Positions 24,449 to 33,654 of a DNA stretch of 64,000 bases are shown here, piece after piece (the first letter of the stretch is position 1; each line of letters starts with the position of its first letter). Under the pieces are notes generated by a model that worked only from the letters and a program-made list of their open reading frames with translations, was not told where the DNA came from and searched no databases. The stretch spans positions 310,001-374,000 of the forward strand of contig NZ_JANIOF010000005.1 in the NCBI RefSeq assembly GCF_024733555.1, in the 5' to 3' direction. The position numbers were made by a program, and so were the translations under genes. Source of the stretch: Paenibacillus sp. SC116 (GTDB lineage: Bacteria; Bacillota; Bacilli; Paenibacillales; Paenibacillaceae).

Positions 24449-26304
24449 TACTTCTGATCTACCGACTCATAAGCAGCCAGCAAATCCATCACTTCACCAA
24501 ATACGGAAGTCGCAATGTGTGGTTGTGAGGCTTTACTGATTTCATTTTCGGACACAACCGCTACCGAATATCGAGGTTTATAAATCGGGCCGTAACCAAC
24601 AAACCAGCTATGCAGTTTATTCGTACCGTAAGCCTCGCTTTGAGCTGTACCACTTTTCCCTGCCAGTTTCCACGATCGATTGCGCAACTGCTGACCTGTT
24701 CCTTCTTCAACGGTTCCTCTCATCCATTGCTGCAACAACCTCGTCGTTCTAGGCAGCAACATTTGCTCACCTTTAGCTTCGGCCTTAAATTCCATTAATG
24801 TGTGTCCTCTGGCATCTGTTGCTTTGGCAACAAGACGAGGATGACCTGTTCGACCATGCTGAAGCAGGGTAACGATTGCATTCGCTGCAGCCAGAGGAGT
24901 AACTCTCACATCGCGTTGACCAATTGCACTTTGCGCCCGTACACCACCATCTATAGTTCCAGTACGCTGATCATCACCAGCAGTATAACTGAACACACGC
25001 CCCTCCTGCTCCTGCGGAGCATGCGCAAGCGCTTTATGGCCTAACCCATCGGAGGATATTAAGCCAGCCTTGCCTGTAAAGCCAAGCTTGTCAGCATATT
25101 GCTGAATTTGTACAGCGCTAAGCCGTTCTCCTAATTGAGCAAAAACAACATTGCATGATTGTTCGAAAGCTTGCTCTAGTGTCAATTCACCGTGCCCTTC
25201 TTTATGCCAACAAGATAAACCATACCGCCCATATTCTCCTGTACATAAAAAAGTCTCTCTTGGCGATGTCTTTCCCGTTTCTATTGCTGCAGCGGCGGTA
25301 ACAAGCTTAAAAACCGAACCTGGCGGAAGCGCAGTTACCGCCTGATTGTTCCAATCCGTATGCTCTGGTTCAATATGCTGTGGATCGTATCGCGGCAAAG
25401 AGACCATCGCTACAATATCACGTGTCTGCACATCCAATACAACGACAGCACCACGATGAACTCCTTGTTCACGCATAATCCCATCGATTGCGGTATGAAG
25501 CTTCATATCAGCCGTCGTATGCAGCATTAGCGGATAATAAGGGTTATGCGGACGGCTCAACCGAACGTCAAGCCCTTTCAATGGGGTTTGCAAAGCATCC
25601 GTATAGTGTAAATAGGTGTGCGCACCAATGCTTTTCAATAACGGTTGAAATGACTGCTCCAAACCAGCTGCCCCTGTTCTCATCGTTGTACCATTATTTG
25701 CTGACTTTACATGCTCATCCGAAGCCAGCAGGCTCGTGTAACCGATCCAATGCGGAGTCGCCGTTCGATACGGATAAGGCTGCGCATAAGGAAGAATTCG
25801 AACACCACTCCATTTTTGCAGCTGTACATCTTTTATTTGTGACAAACTCAACAATAATGGCGTTTCTATCTTCTTGGATTCAGTGCCTGCCTTTTCCGTT
25901 TTACTAACACTAGCAATAAACGGCTCTTTTGCCTGTGTCCATTGTTCAACAAGCTCTTCTTCCTTCATGTTCAACCAAGCGGATATGGTTCGGATTGCTT
26001 TACGATCAAGTGATTGACGATTAACAGGAAAGAGCACTAGCACATCTTCATGTTTCCCCGTTAACACCCGACCTTTGCTGTCTACAATTCGACCACGACC
26101 ATCATCAAGTATGATGCCTTTTTCCCGTTGAATGATGGAACGACTCACAACAGACCGATCACGGCTATCCATCTTTCCCCCGATTAGTTGGAGATAGGCT
26201 AATCGTACCCCGTACAACAACAAGATACAGCTAAGTACCAGTCCCGTGATTTGAATACGGCTCCATCTTTCCCTGTGCAACTGATTTTCTGTATGTTTGC
26301 TCAT
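24448..26304 (-). CDS. Class B penicillin-binding protein (FtsI/PBP2-like transpeptidase)
   Basis: The protein has about 618 residues. One N-terminal membrane anchor (about 18-40) is followed by a dimerisation/pedestal region and a transpeptidase domain from about 280 onward. Active-site motifs are complete: SVFK with nucleophile Ser330, SCN at 383-385 and KSGT at 550-553. It crosslinks peptidoglycan stem peptides at the outer face of the membrane and would bind beta-lactams. The start at 26304 follows GGATGG closely; an in-frame ATG at 26376 lacks a ribosome site, but neither is perfect. It lies next to, and in the same direction as, the SEDS-like gene, recalling SEDS-bPBP pairs. Confidence 0.9.
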   Translation of the reverse strand: MSKHTENQLHRERWSRIQITGLVLSCILLLYGVRLAYLQLIGGKMDSRDRSVVSRSIIQREKGIILDDGRGRIVDSKGRVLTGKHEDVLVLFPVNRQSLDRKAIRTISAWLNMKEEELVEQWTQAKEPFIASVSKTEKAGTESKKIETPLLLSLSQIKDVQLQKWSGVRILPYAQPYPYRTATPHWIGYTSLLASDEHVKSANNGTTMRTGAAGLEQSFQPLLKSIGAHTYLHYTDALQTPLKGLDVRLSRPHNPYYPLMLHTTADMKLHTAIDGIMREQGVHRGAVVVLDVQTRDIVAMVSLPRYDPQHIEPEHTDWNNQAVTALPPGSVFKLVTAAAAIETGKTSPRETFLCTGEYGRYGLSCWHKEGHGELTLEQAFEQSCNVVFAQLGERLSAVQIQQYADKLGFTGKAGLISSDGLGHKALAHAPQEQEGRVFSYTAGDDQRTGTIDGGVRAQSAIGQRDVRVTPLAAANAIVTLLQHGRTGHPRLVAKATDARGHTLMEFKAEAKGEQMLLPRTTRLLQQWMRGTVEEGTGQQLRNRSWKLAGKSGTAQSEAYGTNKLHSWFVGYGPIYKPRYSVAVVSENEISKASQPHIATSVFGEVMDLLAAYESVDQK

Positions 26305-26492
26305 ACGACCATCCGATCCATTTTCTCCATCCTTATAACGTAGGTTAAATAATACCAAGTCATTCCCATTATTCAATCAAGCTACTACTGGCTTATTTAT
26401 TCACTAGTAACTAGTATTTCTTAGTAAAATGCTTCTCAAACAATCCTACCTCACTCATATTGCCTATTTTCGATCCTACACGGCGCTCCCAT

Positions 26493-26542
26493 AAAAAAGA
26501 GACTACCCATCTGTCATATCTCAATGACTTTGGACAGTCTCT
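26493..26542 (-). terminator. Terminator of the chemoreceptor gene
   Basis: AGAGACT (26542-26536 on the minus strand) pairs with AGTCTCT (26504-26498), with a further GAC/GTC pairing inside the loop, followed by TTTTTTATG. Confidence 0.75.
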
Positions 26543-26581
26543 ATAAGTTCGATTCATTCAATCGGTACAAATTGTAGCATG

Positions 26582-28696
26582 TTACTGCTGCACGATACTA
26601 AACTGCTTCAATCTCTCCTGCAAATCATTTGATACTTGCTCCAGCTCATTAGAAAGCTCCACCAATCGGTTGGATACAGTCATCTGTTCATTGCTAAGCG
26701 AAGCTACTTCTTCAGACGTTGCTGAAGATTGTTCCGCTACCGCACTGACATTAGACATTGCCTCAGTCATAATCCGCTGTGATTCATCGAATTCATTGAC
26801 AGCCGATGTAGCAGAATCTAGTTTTTCAAATAGGGCAATCATTTGAGATTCTACCCCATGGAATATCATATCCGCTTCCTTTACTGCTCCAAGCTGCTCA
26901 CGGAATATTGGGTAAGCTTCTCCTAACATGGTTACCGTTTCATCCACTTCACGTTGAATGCTCGCTGTAATCTGACCCACAACTTCAATGGATTGCTTGG
27001 ATTGATCTGCTAGACCGCGAATCTCATCAGCTACAACCATAAAGCCCTTTCCTGCCGCACCAGCGCGTGCAGCCTCAATTGCAGCATTAAGTGACAATAT
27101 GTTGGTTTGTTTTGTCATCTGATTGAGCAGATCCAGAATTTGACGAACAGACTGCGTGCTGTCTTTCAGTGCATCAACCTTTGCGACTAAGGAACGAACG
27201 ATATGCTCGGTAGCAGCGGTCTTTGTACTTAGTTCATTCATATAGCTGGTACCCCGCTGGCTTTTCTGCTGTACTTCAGTTGCTGCATGAAACATTTCTA
27301 CGTTCATTTCAACGACTTGCTGCATTTTGTTCGTCGTTTGTTCACTGCAATCATTACTGCGCTCTGCTTCAACAGCTAGACTTGCTGCACCTTTTGCAAT
27401 TTCCTCAGTAGCCAGCGCAATTTCCTTGGCAGAAGATGCGGTACTGCGCGAAGCTTCACTCAACTGCCCAGCAGTAAGCAGCACAGCTTGAGCAGATTCG
27501 TCCGTTCGTTGGACAAGATCCTTTATGCGCTCCATCATCGTATTGAAGCTTGTGCTTAGCTGTCCAATTTCATCACTAGAGCGATGCTCCATATGAAGAC
27601 CAAGCTTGCCCTCAGCACCTTCCATCATCAGATCACGCAGACGCTTGAGCGGCTTACCGACCATTCTCATCACGTAATATCCAAGGAATGCTGCAACAAT
27701 GATTCCGACCCCGACTGAGATCCAAGTTACATTACGAATCGAATTTGTCTCTTTCACAATCGACTGTACAGGTGTAAATCCATTTAATATCCACCCCGTC
27801 TCACGTGAAACAAAATAAGACCCTAACAATTCCCCTTGCTCGGCACTGTCCACAATCTGCTTCCCTGAAGTCGCCTGATCCTGCGGCGTCAGCTGAATGG
27901 AAGGAGCCTGACCTAACTTACTTAAGTCATTATCTAAAATAAGCTTCCCATTTGCATCTACAATTTGGATAAATCCGCCTTGGCTTTGATCCCATTTCAA
28001 ATGATCAGCCAAAGACTGTACGTATATTTCCATCACCATAACGAATTGAGGTTCATTTGTTTTTAAATCATTTACAAGCCTAGCCATCGAAAAAATAGGT
28101 TTCGGACTTTGTTCGGCAACTCCTTTGGCACTTGACGGAATCCACACCGGCTGCCCTTTCTTATTTACTGCTTCCTGGAACCATGCTTTTTCCCTAGCAG
28201 TAGACAAAGCATCAGAAGGTGTCCCTGATGTAAATATAGGTGTGCCGTTGTTCTCTAACGGAATAAAGAACATCGAAAACAATGTGTTATTCCCAAATAC
28301 GTAGCCTTTCAGCTCAGATTCAATTTGTTTCGTTTGTTCAAACAATTCGAACGAATTGCTTTTATCACCCCGATACACATTCGACAAGTTTGTATGCAGC
28401 TGTTTATCGAAGAGTACCTGATTCGACAGCTTTACGCTGTTGTTGAACAATAAATCAAGCTTTTCCCCCGCTTGAATCAACGTTTGCTTCTGAGACAATG
28501 ACAACTGTTCCTCTACAATCGTCCTTGATCGATCATAAGAAAATAAACCTATGCTCACTACTAGCAGCGTTACACTTACTAAAAAGATAATGAATAACTT
28601 GACCCCCACAGAGCTAAGCGCTTTCAATTTCAGAATATCCCCCTTATTCTGCTTGATTAACGACGGATTCGTATCTTTTTTTCGTGACAAGCGCAT
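26582..28696 (-). CDS. Methyl-accepting chemotaxis protein with extracellular Cache-type domain
   Basis: The chemoreceptor has about 704 residues. Membrane helix 1 is at about 32-53. An extracellular double-Cache-like sensor covers about 60-325 (including FYSYDRS-type start and GWILNGFTPVQSIVKETN end). Helix 2 is ISVGVGIIVAAFLGYYVM, followed by a HAMP domain and then the cytoplasmic signalling bundle. The conserved hairpin tip reads TNILSLNAAIEAARAGAAGK, followed by GFMVVADEIRGLADQS. It relays ligand binding to CheA/CheW. The ligand is unknown. The ATG at 28696 follows AAAGGGG at 7 nt; a longer in-frame start at 28732 is less likely. It is a single gene. Confidence 0.93.
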   Translation of the reverse strand: MRLSRKKDTNPSLIKQNKGDILKLKALSSVGVKLFIIFLVSVTLLVVSIGLFSYDRSRTIVEEQLSLSQKQTLIQAGEKLDLLFNNSVKLSNQVLFDKQLHTNLSNVYRGDKSNSFELFEQTKQIESELKGYVFGNNTLFSMFFIPLENNGTPIFTSGTPSDALSTAREKAWFQEAVNKKGQPVWIPSSAKGVAEQSPKPIFSMARLVNDLKTNEPQFVMVMEIYVQSLADHLKWDQSQGGFIQIVDANGKLILDNDLSKLGQAPSIQLTPQDQATSGKQIVDSAEQGELLGSYFVSRETGWILNGFTPVQSIVKETNSIRNVTWISVGVGIIVAAFLGYYVMRMVGKPLKRLRDLMMEGAEGKLGLHMEHRSSDEIGQLSTSFNTMMERIKDLVQRTDESAQAVLLTAGQLSEASRSTASSAKEIALATEEIAKGAASLAVEAERSNDCSEQTTNKMQQVVEMNVEMFHAATEVQQKSQRGTSYMNELSTKTAATEHIVRSLVAKVDALKDSTQSVRQILDLLNQMTKQTNILSLNAAIEAARAGAAGKGFMVVADEIRGLADQSKQSIEVVGQITASIQREVDETVTMLGEAYPIFREQLGAVKEADMIFHGVESQMIALFEKLDSATSAVNEFDESQRIMTEAMSNVSAVAEQSSATSEEVASLSNEQMTVSNRLVELSNELEQVSNDLQERLKQFSIVQQ

Positions 28697-28860
28697 CGCT
28701 ATACCCCTTTCTCTTCCTAAGCAAATAGGCAAATCTAGGTATTAAGTCGTATGTCGTATGTAGTTCGTTGTCCAACTTGGTAAATCCTTCATGATAAATC
28801 AAGCTTTTTAAAAAATGATGTCAATTTATTAAGAAACAACAGCGAATAGTCGTTTCTTAA

Positions 28861-28895
28861 CTAAAAATAAATAAACCCTTGCTCGTAAGCAAGGG
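28861..28895 (-). terminator. Terminator after the U32 gene pair
   Basis: Perfect hairpin CCCTTGCT-TACG-AGCAAGGG on the minus strand, followed by TTTATTTATTTTTAG. It ends the mltG-U32 transcript. Confidence 0.85.
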
Positions 28896-28989
28896 CCTAT
28901 TTCTGTGATTAAGGGTGAAAAATATATGGTTACTGATAACTCCATATAACTGTTCAACAGTTTATTGCAGAGCTGTCAGTAGTTTGTTG

Positions 28990-30312
28990 TTAACGATTCT
29001 TTTTGCGCATCATATCAAAGTATTTAACTGGCTGGTCAACCTTCACTTTGACATATTGCAGCGGATGACGAGCCGCATCCAACGGATTGCCTTTCTCATC
29101 ATAAATCGCCTCAATCGTCTGCTTGAAGAAGAATCCTTTAGGACCAAAGAACTCTACTTCTGTACCAGGCTTAAAGTGATTGCGCTGCTGAACGGTAGCC
29201 AACTTAGTCTCAGGATCATAGTCAGTCACAAGTCCTGCAAAGTCATATGGCACAGCCTTCTCTTCTGGCTCATAAATATGATCTTCGTGATCAGGCTCTT
29301 CGTAGAAGAAGCCTGTATTGATCGGACGGTTCGCTGCCTTATTCATCTCTTCAACCCATTCTGGCTTCAATTGATAATTTTCAGGGTCAGCCATATAAGA
29401 GTCAATTGCTTGTCGATAAACGTTCGTAACCGTTGCCACATAATGAATAGACTTCATTCGTCCCTCCACCTTGAAGCTATCAACGCCAGAGTCTACAAGA
29501 TCAGGCAAGTGATTAATCATGCACAAATCCTTAGAGCTCATCGCAAACGGATTGTGATCCTCTTGGAACAATGGTAGCTGAGTAATCCCTACCTTGAATG
29601 GTTCCAATGCTTGCTTCTTTTCTACATCCTCCGCATCAGCACGATCATCTTCGAAAAGGTCATATCTCCAGCGGCAAGATTGACAGCATCCGCCTCGGTT
29701 GGAATCTCGGTCAGTAAAATGATTGGACAAGACACAGCGGCCCGAATAAGAGGAACACATCGCCCCGTGAATAAATGCCTCTATCTCCACGTCCACATGC
29801 TGCTTAATTTCTGCAATCTCTTCCATGCTCGTCTCACGAGCAAGTACAACACGAGGAGCCCCTTCATTTTTCCAAAACTGCACCGTTTGCCAATTCGATA
29901 CGGATTGCTGTGTAGATACATGTACTTCAACTCTTGGCGCTACACGTTGAGCCGTCTCGATAATTACCGGGTCAGCTACGATAATGGCGCTAATTCCGAC
30001 TTCCTCCAGCTTACGAAGATAGTCCTCCAAGCCTTCAATATCTTCGTTGTGCGCGTAAATATTCGTCGCAACGAATACTTTCGCCCCATATTTATTGGCA
30101 AACTCTACACCTTCACGCATTTCCTCGAAGCTAAAATTGTCTGCGTTTGAACGCAAGCCATATTTTTGACCTCCGATGTAAACAGCATCCGCTCCATAAT
30201 GAATAGCAAACTTAAGCTTCTCAAGGTTGCCTGCGGGAGCTAGCAATTCCGGCTTATCCAGCCGGTTACGCTTGCCAAAGTATTTTCGCTCATGCTTCAT
30301 TGTTGTTGTCAT
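28990..30312 (-). CDS. Peptidase U32 family protein, probable tRNA hydroxylation protein TrhP2 (YrrO-like)
   Basis: The 440-residue protein belongs to the U32 family. Landmarks are PELLAPAGNLEKLKFAIHYG at the N terminus, GADAVYIGGQKYGLR, the HGAMCSSYSGRCVLSNHFTD block with conserved Cys, and RGGCCQSCRWRY, which supplies further Cys residues for a probable iron-sulfur cluster. The C-terminal domain is beta-rich. In B. subtilis the adjacent pair YrrN/YrrO (TrhP1/TrhP2) makes 5-hydroxyuridine at tRNA position 34 from prephenate. The same two-gene arrangement downstream of mltG supports that role here, by inference from synteny. Confidence 0.87.
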   Translation of the reverse strand: MTTTMKHERKYFGKRNRLDKPELLAPAGNLEKLKFAIHYGADAVYIGGQKYGLRSNADNFSFEEMREGVEFANKYGAKVFVATNIYAHNEDIEGLEDYLRKLEEVGISAIIVADPVIIETAQRVAPRVEVHVSTQQSVSNWQTVQFWKNEGAPRVVLARETSMEEIAEIKQHVDVEIEAFIHGAMCSSYSGRCVLSNHFTDRDSNRGGCCQSCRWRYDLFEDDRADAEDVEKKQALEPFKVGITQLPLFQEDHNPFAMSSKDLCMINHLPDLVDSGVDSFKVEGRMKSIHYVATVTNVYRQAIDSYMADPENYQLKPEWVEEMNKAANRPINTGFFYEEPDHEDHIYEPEEKAVPYDFAGLVTDYDPETKLATVQQRNHFKPGTEVEFFGPKGFFFKQTIEAIYDEKGNPLDAARHPLQYVKVKVDQPVKYFDMMRKKNR

Positions 30313-30332
30313 ACGCTTTAGCTCTCCCTTCC

Positions 30333-31274
30333 TTAGTACATTTGCTCTTTATAGAAAAATCCGAATGACAGTTCACGCTCAGGGTCTTGCACCTCTCGGA
30401 TACGCTCCAGCCATTGCTCGTTGAATTGATAACTTTGTGGATCCTCTGCATAGCGATCAATCGCTTCACGATATACACGCACGACCGTCTCATTGTAATG
30501 CAGCGGCTTCAATAGCGTTTCAATCTTGAATGAATCAAGCCCTGCTTCAAGCAGCAGCTTCAAATCCTCTATAATACATACGTCATCTGAGCTCATTACA
30601 TAAGTACCATGTTCATCCTCATAAACAGGGTATTTCTCGTCCTGACGTTCCTGTTCGATCAAAAATAACTTGCGCTCAATGCCGACTTCCTCAAGGCGAG
30701 CCTCTTTGCCAATATGACGCATGTAGTGCTGAAGAAGATGACGCTTGGAATGATATATATTTGTCATCCCATGTACTTGCACTTCCACTTCCATATCTGG
30801 AAGCTCACGCTTCATCTCTTGCACTTGCTCCATATTCAACTCACGCGCCAACACCATGCGGCTTGCGCCACGCTTCTGCCAATAGCGAGCTGTTACATAG
30901 TTCGTCGATGTCATCTCGGCGTTCCAGAACAGCTTTGTATTCGGTGCAGAGTCTTTAGCGATCATCAGTATCGCAGGATCTCCATACACGATTGCATCTA
31001 CACCAACACGTTCCAATTGTGTCAAGTAGTTAGGCAGTTCTTTCATCGTATCATTATGAAACAGTTGGTTAACTGCCACATAGAGCTTCGCATGATGCTC
31101 GCGCACGATTGGCATTGCTTCCTCAATAAGCTCAACGGTCATCGCCCCTGGCAAACGAAGGCCGTACTTTGGTTCTCCAACAAGTACCGCGCTAGCTCCG
31201 GCTTCGAGCAAACGTTGCACTTCAGTAATGCTGCCCGCTGTTACAAGCAGCTCCGGCTTCTTACTCATCCTCAC
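30333..31274 (-). CDS. Peptidase U32 family protein, probable TrhP1 (YrrN-like)
   Basis: The 313-residue U32-family protein lacks the C-terminal beta domain and the Cys-rich cluster of its larger neighbour. Landmarks are PELLVTAGSITEVQRLLEAG, GASAVLVGEPKYGLR, and a QVHGMTNIYHSKRHLLQHY region in which the paralogue's cysteines are absent. This asymmetry matches the TrhP1/TrhP2 pair of Bacillus. It lies 20 bp upstream of the larger gene. A GTG start at 31274 fits GAGG at 8 nt; an ATG two codons on is possible. Confidence 0.85.
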   Translation of the reverse strand: MRMSKKPELLVTAGSITEVQRLLEAGASAVLVGEPKYGLRLPGAMTVELIEEAMPIVREHHAKLYVAVNQLFHNDTMKELPNYLTQLERVGVDAIVYGDPAILMIAKDSAPNTKLFWNAEMTSTNYVTARYWQKRGASRMVLARELNMEQVQEMKRELPDMEVEVQVHGMTNIYHSKRHLLQHYMRHIGKEARLEEVGIERKLFLIEQERQDEKYPVYEDEHGTYVMSSDDVCIIEDLKLLLEAGLDSFKIETLLKPLHYNETVVRVYREAIDRYAEDPQSYQFNEQWLERIREVQDPERELSFGFFYKEQMY

Positions 31275-31428
31275 ACCACTTTCCTCTCATTACATAAGCA
31301 TGTCTCTCTATTTAACTGTAATGCGGCCCCTCATTCCATGCATAATAGCATTGCTTTTTTAAATGGGAGGCCGACTAGATATTCAACATCTAATGAATTG
31401 CAACCGTTGGTTGGTAGCTTTCTAACGA

Positions 31429-32481
31429 TTATTGCTTTTTACTTTTTTCAATATTTTTCTGATGTTCCTCATACGTTTTGGCAAACAGATGGGTCGAAGT
31501 TCCATCTTTCTTCGTCACATAGAACAAATATTCAGAAACTTCTGGCGCCAATGCCGCAGTGATCGATGCAAGGCTCGGGCTAGCGATCGGTCCTGGCGGA
31601 AGCTTGTCCACTTTGTACGTGTTATAAGGACTATCAATTTCTAAGTCTTTATAGAACAAACGTTCTTTAGGCTTATCCAATGCATATTGGACGGTAGCAT
31701 CAATTTGAAGACGCATTTTATCGTCAATCCGGTTATAGATAACACCAGCCACTAGTGCGCGTTCCTCATCAACAACAACTTCACGTTCTACCAATGAGGC
31801 TAATGTGAATAGCTCATGAACCGTTAATCCGCGATCCTTCAGCTGCTGCTCCCAGTTCGGAATTTGCGTTAATCGATTCTCTGTCTCCAACAACATACGA
31901 TTGATGATATCTTGAGCTGTGCTGCCAATTTGTAATTCATAGGTCTCCGGGAATAAATACCCTTCCAGTGGATGTTTAAGATTCGTATCCTGCGGGATAA
32001 GGAATGGAGTTGAATTTTCTTTTTGCAGCAGCTTCGCCGTCTCTGCTGCCGCTGTTAAAAATTCATCCTTTTTGACGATGCCTTCTTTCGCCAGCTTGTC
32101 CGCCATTTGCTCAATCGTAAAGCCTTCAGGAATCGTAAAGCGTACACCATCCTGCTTAACGACTTCTCCTCCATTCAGCTTGGCAATGATCTCCTCATAA
32201 GTCACTCCTGGTTTAAACGCATACTCTCCAGCCTTAAATTTGCTGCCTTCTCCGTTCCATTTCAAATACGTTTTAAAAAAGGAAGCATTTTTAATAAGTC
32301 CTTGCTCTTCTAATTGCTGTGCAATTTTTGACGGGCCAGTACCACTTTCAATCTTCACATGCACTTCATCATTTTTCGCCGCGACTGGCTGTAGACTGCT
32401 CCATACATACCAACCTCCGCCAGCAGCCAAAATTAATACAGCTAGAAAAAGAATAGATACTATTTTCAGTCCTGATTTCAT
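31429..32481 (-). CDS. mltG: Endolytic murein transglycosylase MltG
   Basis: The 350-residue protein has one N-terminal membrane helix (5-27) and an extracellular YceG domain. It contains a LysM-like region (HVKIESGTGPSKIAQQLEEQ) and the catalytic segment LASLVEREVVVDEERALVAG, in which Glu232 aligns with the E. coli active-site Glu. MltG cleaves nascent glycan strands and is thought to set glycan length. The ATG at 32481 follows GGGAGAG at 7-8 nt; the longer frame to 32562 crosses the upstream terminator and is rejected. Position upstream of the U32 pair matches Bacillus yrrL. Confidence 0.92.
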   Translation of the reverse strand: MKSGLKIVSILFLAVLILAAGGGWYVWSSLQPVAAKNDEVHVKIESGTGPSKIAQQLEEQGLIKNASFFKTYLKWNGEGSKFKAGEYAFKPGVTYEEIIAKLNGGEVVKQDGVRFTIPEGFTIEQMADKLAKEGIVKKDEFLTAAAETAKLLQKENSTPFLIPQDTNLKHPLEGYLFPETYELQIGSTAQDIINRMLLETENRLTQIPNWEQQLKDRGLTVHELFTLASLVEREVVVDEERALVAGVIYNRIDDKMRLQIDATVQYALDKPKERLFYKDLEIDSPYNTYKVDKLPPGPIASPSLASITAALAPEVSEYLFYVTKKDGTSTHLFAKTYEEHQKNIEKSKKQ

Positions 32482-32501
32482 GTCATCACTCTCCCACATG
32501 G

Positions 32502-32529
32502 AAAAAAGAGCGGTATGCCCGCCCTTTTT
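32502..32529 (-). terminator. Terminator between the DUF1292 genes and mltG
   Basis: On the minus strand, AAAAGGGCGG-GCATA-CCGCTCTTTT with one G-U pair, followed by TTTTTTCC. It lies only about 20 nt before the mltG start, so it may act as an attenuator rather than a full stop. Confidence 0.8.
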
Positions 32530-32569
32530 CAAACTATTACAATGTGCGATTACTATCCACAATCAACGC

Positions 32570-32869
32570 TTACTTCTCTTCTTCAAGCTCATCGGAGAAT
32601 GCAACTTCATCGTAAAGCTCCATTGCATTCTCCCACTCTTCATCATCTTCAATCGTCTCAAGCTGTGGTTCACCTTGAGCGTTATCCGTAATGCGAAGTA
32701 CATCTATTTCGCCGTCTTCGTCTTGAACAACGGCATAAGCCTTAGCTTCTATTTGAAATTCCGCTAGCAAGTCAAAGATGCGACTTGTACCTTGTTCATC
32801 TGTCATTTCTAACGATGTACCAAACGCGGATGAAATACGATCGATAAATTGAAGTTTCTGTTCGCTCAC
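32570..32869 (-). CDS. DUF1292 family protein
   Basis: A small acidic 99-residue protein of the DUF1292 family, of unknown function, with the family core IEAKAYAVVQDEDGEIDVLRI and the C-terminal DDEEWENAMELYDE. The GTG start follows GAGGAG at 10 nt. It lies 3 bp after a second DUF1292 gene, which suggests duplication within the operon, and is followed by a terminator. Confidence 0.8.
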   Translation of the reverse strand: MSEQKLQFIDRISSAFGTSLEMTDEQGTSRIFDLLAEFQIEAKAYAVVQDEDGEIDVLRITDNAQGEPQLETIEDDEEWENAMELYDEVAFSDELEEEK

Positions 32870-32872
32870 GTC

Positions 32873-33166
32873 TTAAATCTCCTCGGAATCCACTAGCGTA
32901 TTGAATGTCTCTTCAACGATGTTCCACTCTTCTTCATCTTCGATAACGAACAGCTTCAAGTCGTCTCCGTCTTCTTCATAGCGGAATGCATATACTTCTT
33001 CAGAATCCTCTTCATCACTAGCTTCAACAGGCACAACCATCATGTACTTATTGTCGGACCCGTCCACTTCGAACTTCATAATGACTTCGAACTCTTCTTC
33101 ATTGCCCTCATCATCAGGAATGTAGATAATTTCTGGCTCTTCATGTTGCTGTTTATCGTTCGTCAT
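32873..33166 (-). CDS. DUF1292 family protein (YrzB-like)
   Basis: A 97-residue, very acidic protein. The DUF1292 core is visible as EEEFEVIMKFEVDGSDNKYM, VYAFRYEEDGDDLKLF and DEEEWNIVEETFNTLVD. The position directly after ruvX matches Bacillus yrzB. The ATG at 33166 follows GAGGGG at 8 nt; an in-frame ATG at 33181 overlaps the ruvX stop with poorer spacing. Function is unknown; conservation of the ireB-ruvX-yrzB cluster suggests a housekeeping role. Confidence 0.82.
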   Translation of the reverse strand: MTNDKQQHEEPEIIYIPDDEGNEEEFEVIMKFEVDGSDNKYMMVVPVEASDEEDSEEVYAFRYEEDGDDLKLFVIEDEEEWNIVEETFNTLVDSEEI

Positions 33167-33177
33167 GTTCAAACCCC

Positions 33178-33594
33178 TCACCTTCTAGATTGATAGTCGA
33201 GATAATTCTGCAAAATTATAGTGGCCGCTATTTTATCGACGACCTGTCTTCGTTTCTTGCGACTAACGTCAGCCTCAAGCAATGTCCGCTCAGCAGAAAC
33301 GGTGCTCAAGCGCTCATCCCACAGGTGAACGGGCAGTCCCAACGATTCTTTCAATGTCTCGGCGAAAGCAATGCTGATTTCGCCGCGTGGGCCGATCGTG
33401 CCGTTCATGTTCTTCGGAAGTCCGAGAACAATTTCTTCAACCCCGTGCTCACGCACGAGAGCTTCCAAGCGACGCAAGTCATCTTCTGGTCTGCGACGCA
33501 CAATAACTTCTACCCCTTGTGCAGTCCAACCCATTGCATCGCTTACTGCGACACCAATCTTGCGGTCCCCATAATCCAATCCAATCAGTTTCAT
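33178..33594 (-). CDS. ruvX: RuvX/YqgF family putative pre-16S rRNA nuclease
   Basis: The 138-residue RNase H-fold protein starts MKLIGLDYGDRKIGVAVSDA with the catalytic Asp in GLDYG. It also shows VLGLPKNMNGTIGPR and the WDERLSTVSAER motif with its conserved acidic residue. E. coli YqgF takes part in 16S rRNA 5' maturation; a Holliday-junction role was first proposed. The ATG follows AGGAG. It lies in the alaS-ireB-ruvX cluster typical of Firmicutes. Confidence 0.93.
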   Translation of the reverse strand: MKLIGLDYGDRKIGVAVSDAMGWTAQGVEVIVRRRPEDDLRRLEALVREHGVEEIVLGLPKNMNGTIGPRGEISIAFAETLKESLGLPVHLWDERLSTVSAERTLLEADVSRKKRRQVVDKIAATIILQNYLDYQSRR

Positions 33595-33654
33595 CGTATT
33601 CTCCTACCGCCGCTTATGGCAAGTTCGTGCGCCTTGTAACCAACACACGATAAG

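Noticed and set aside
28915-29577. Open frame of 220 codons on the plus strand
   Set aside because: Antisense to the larger U32 gene, starting inside its terminator region.
30714-31562. Open frame of 282 codons on the plus strand
   Set aside because: Lies opposite the U32 and mltG genes, rich in His, Cys and Leu as expected from antisense reading; no ribosome site or family motif.
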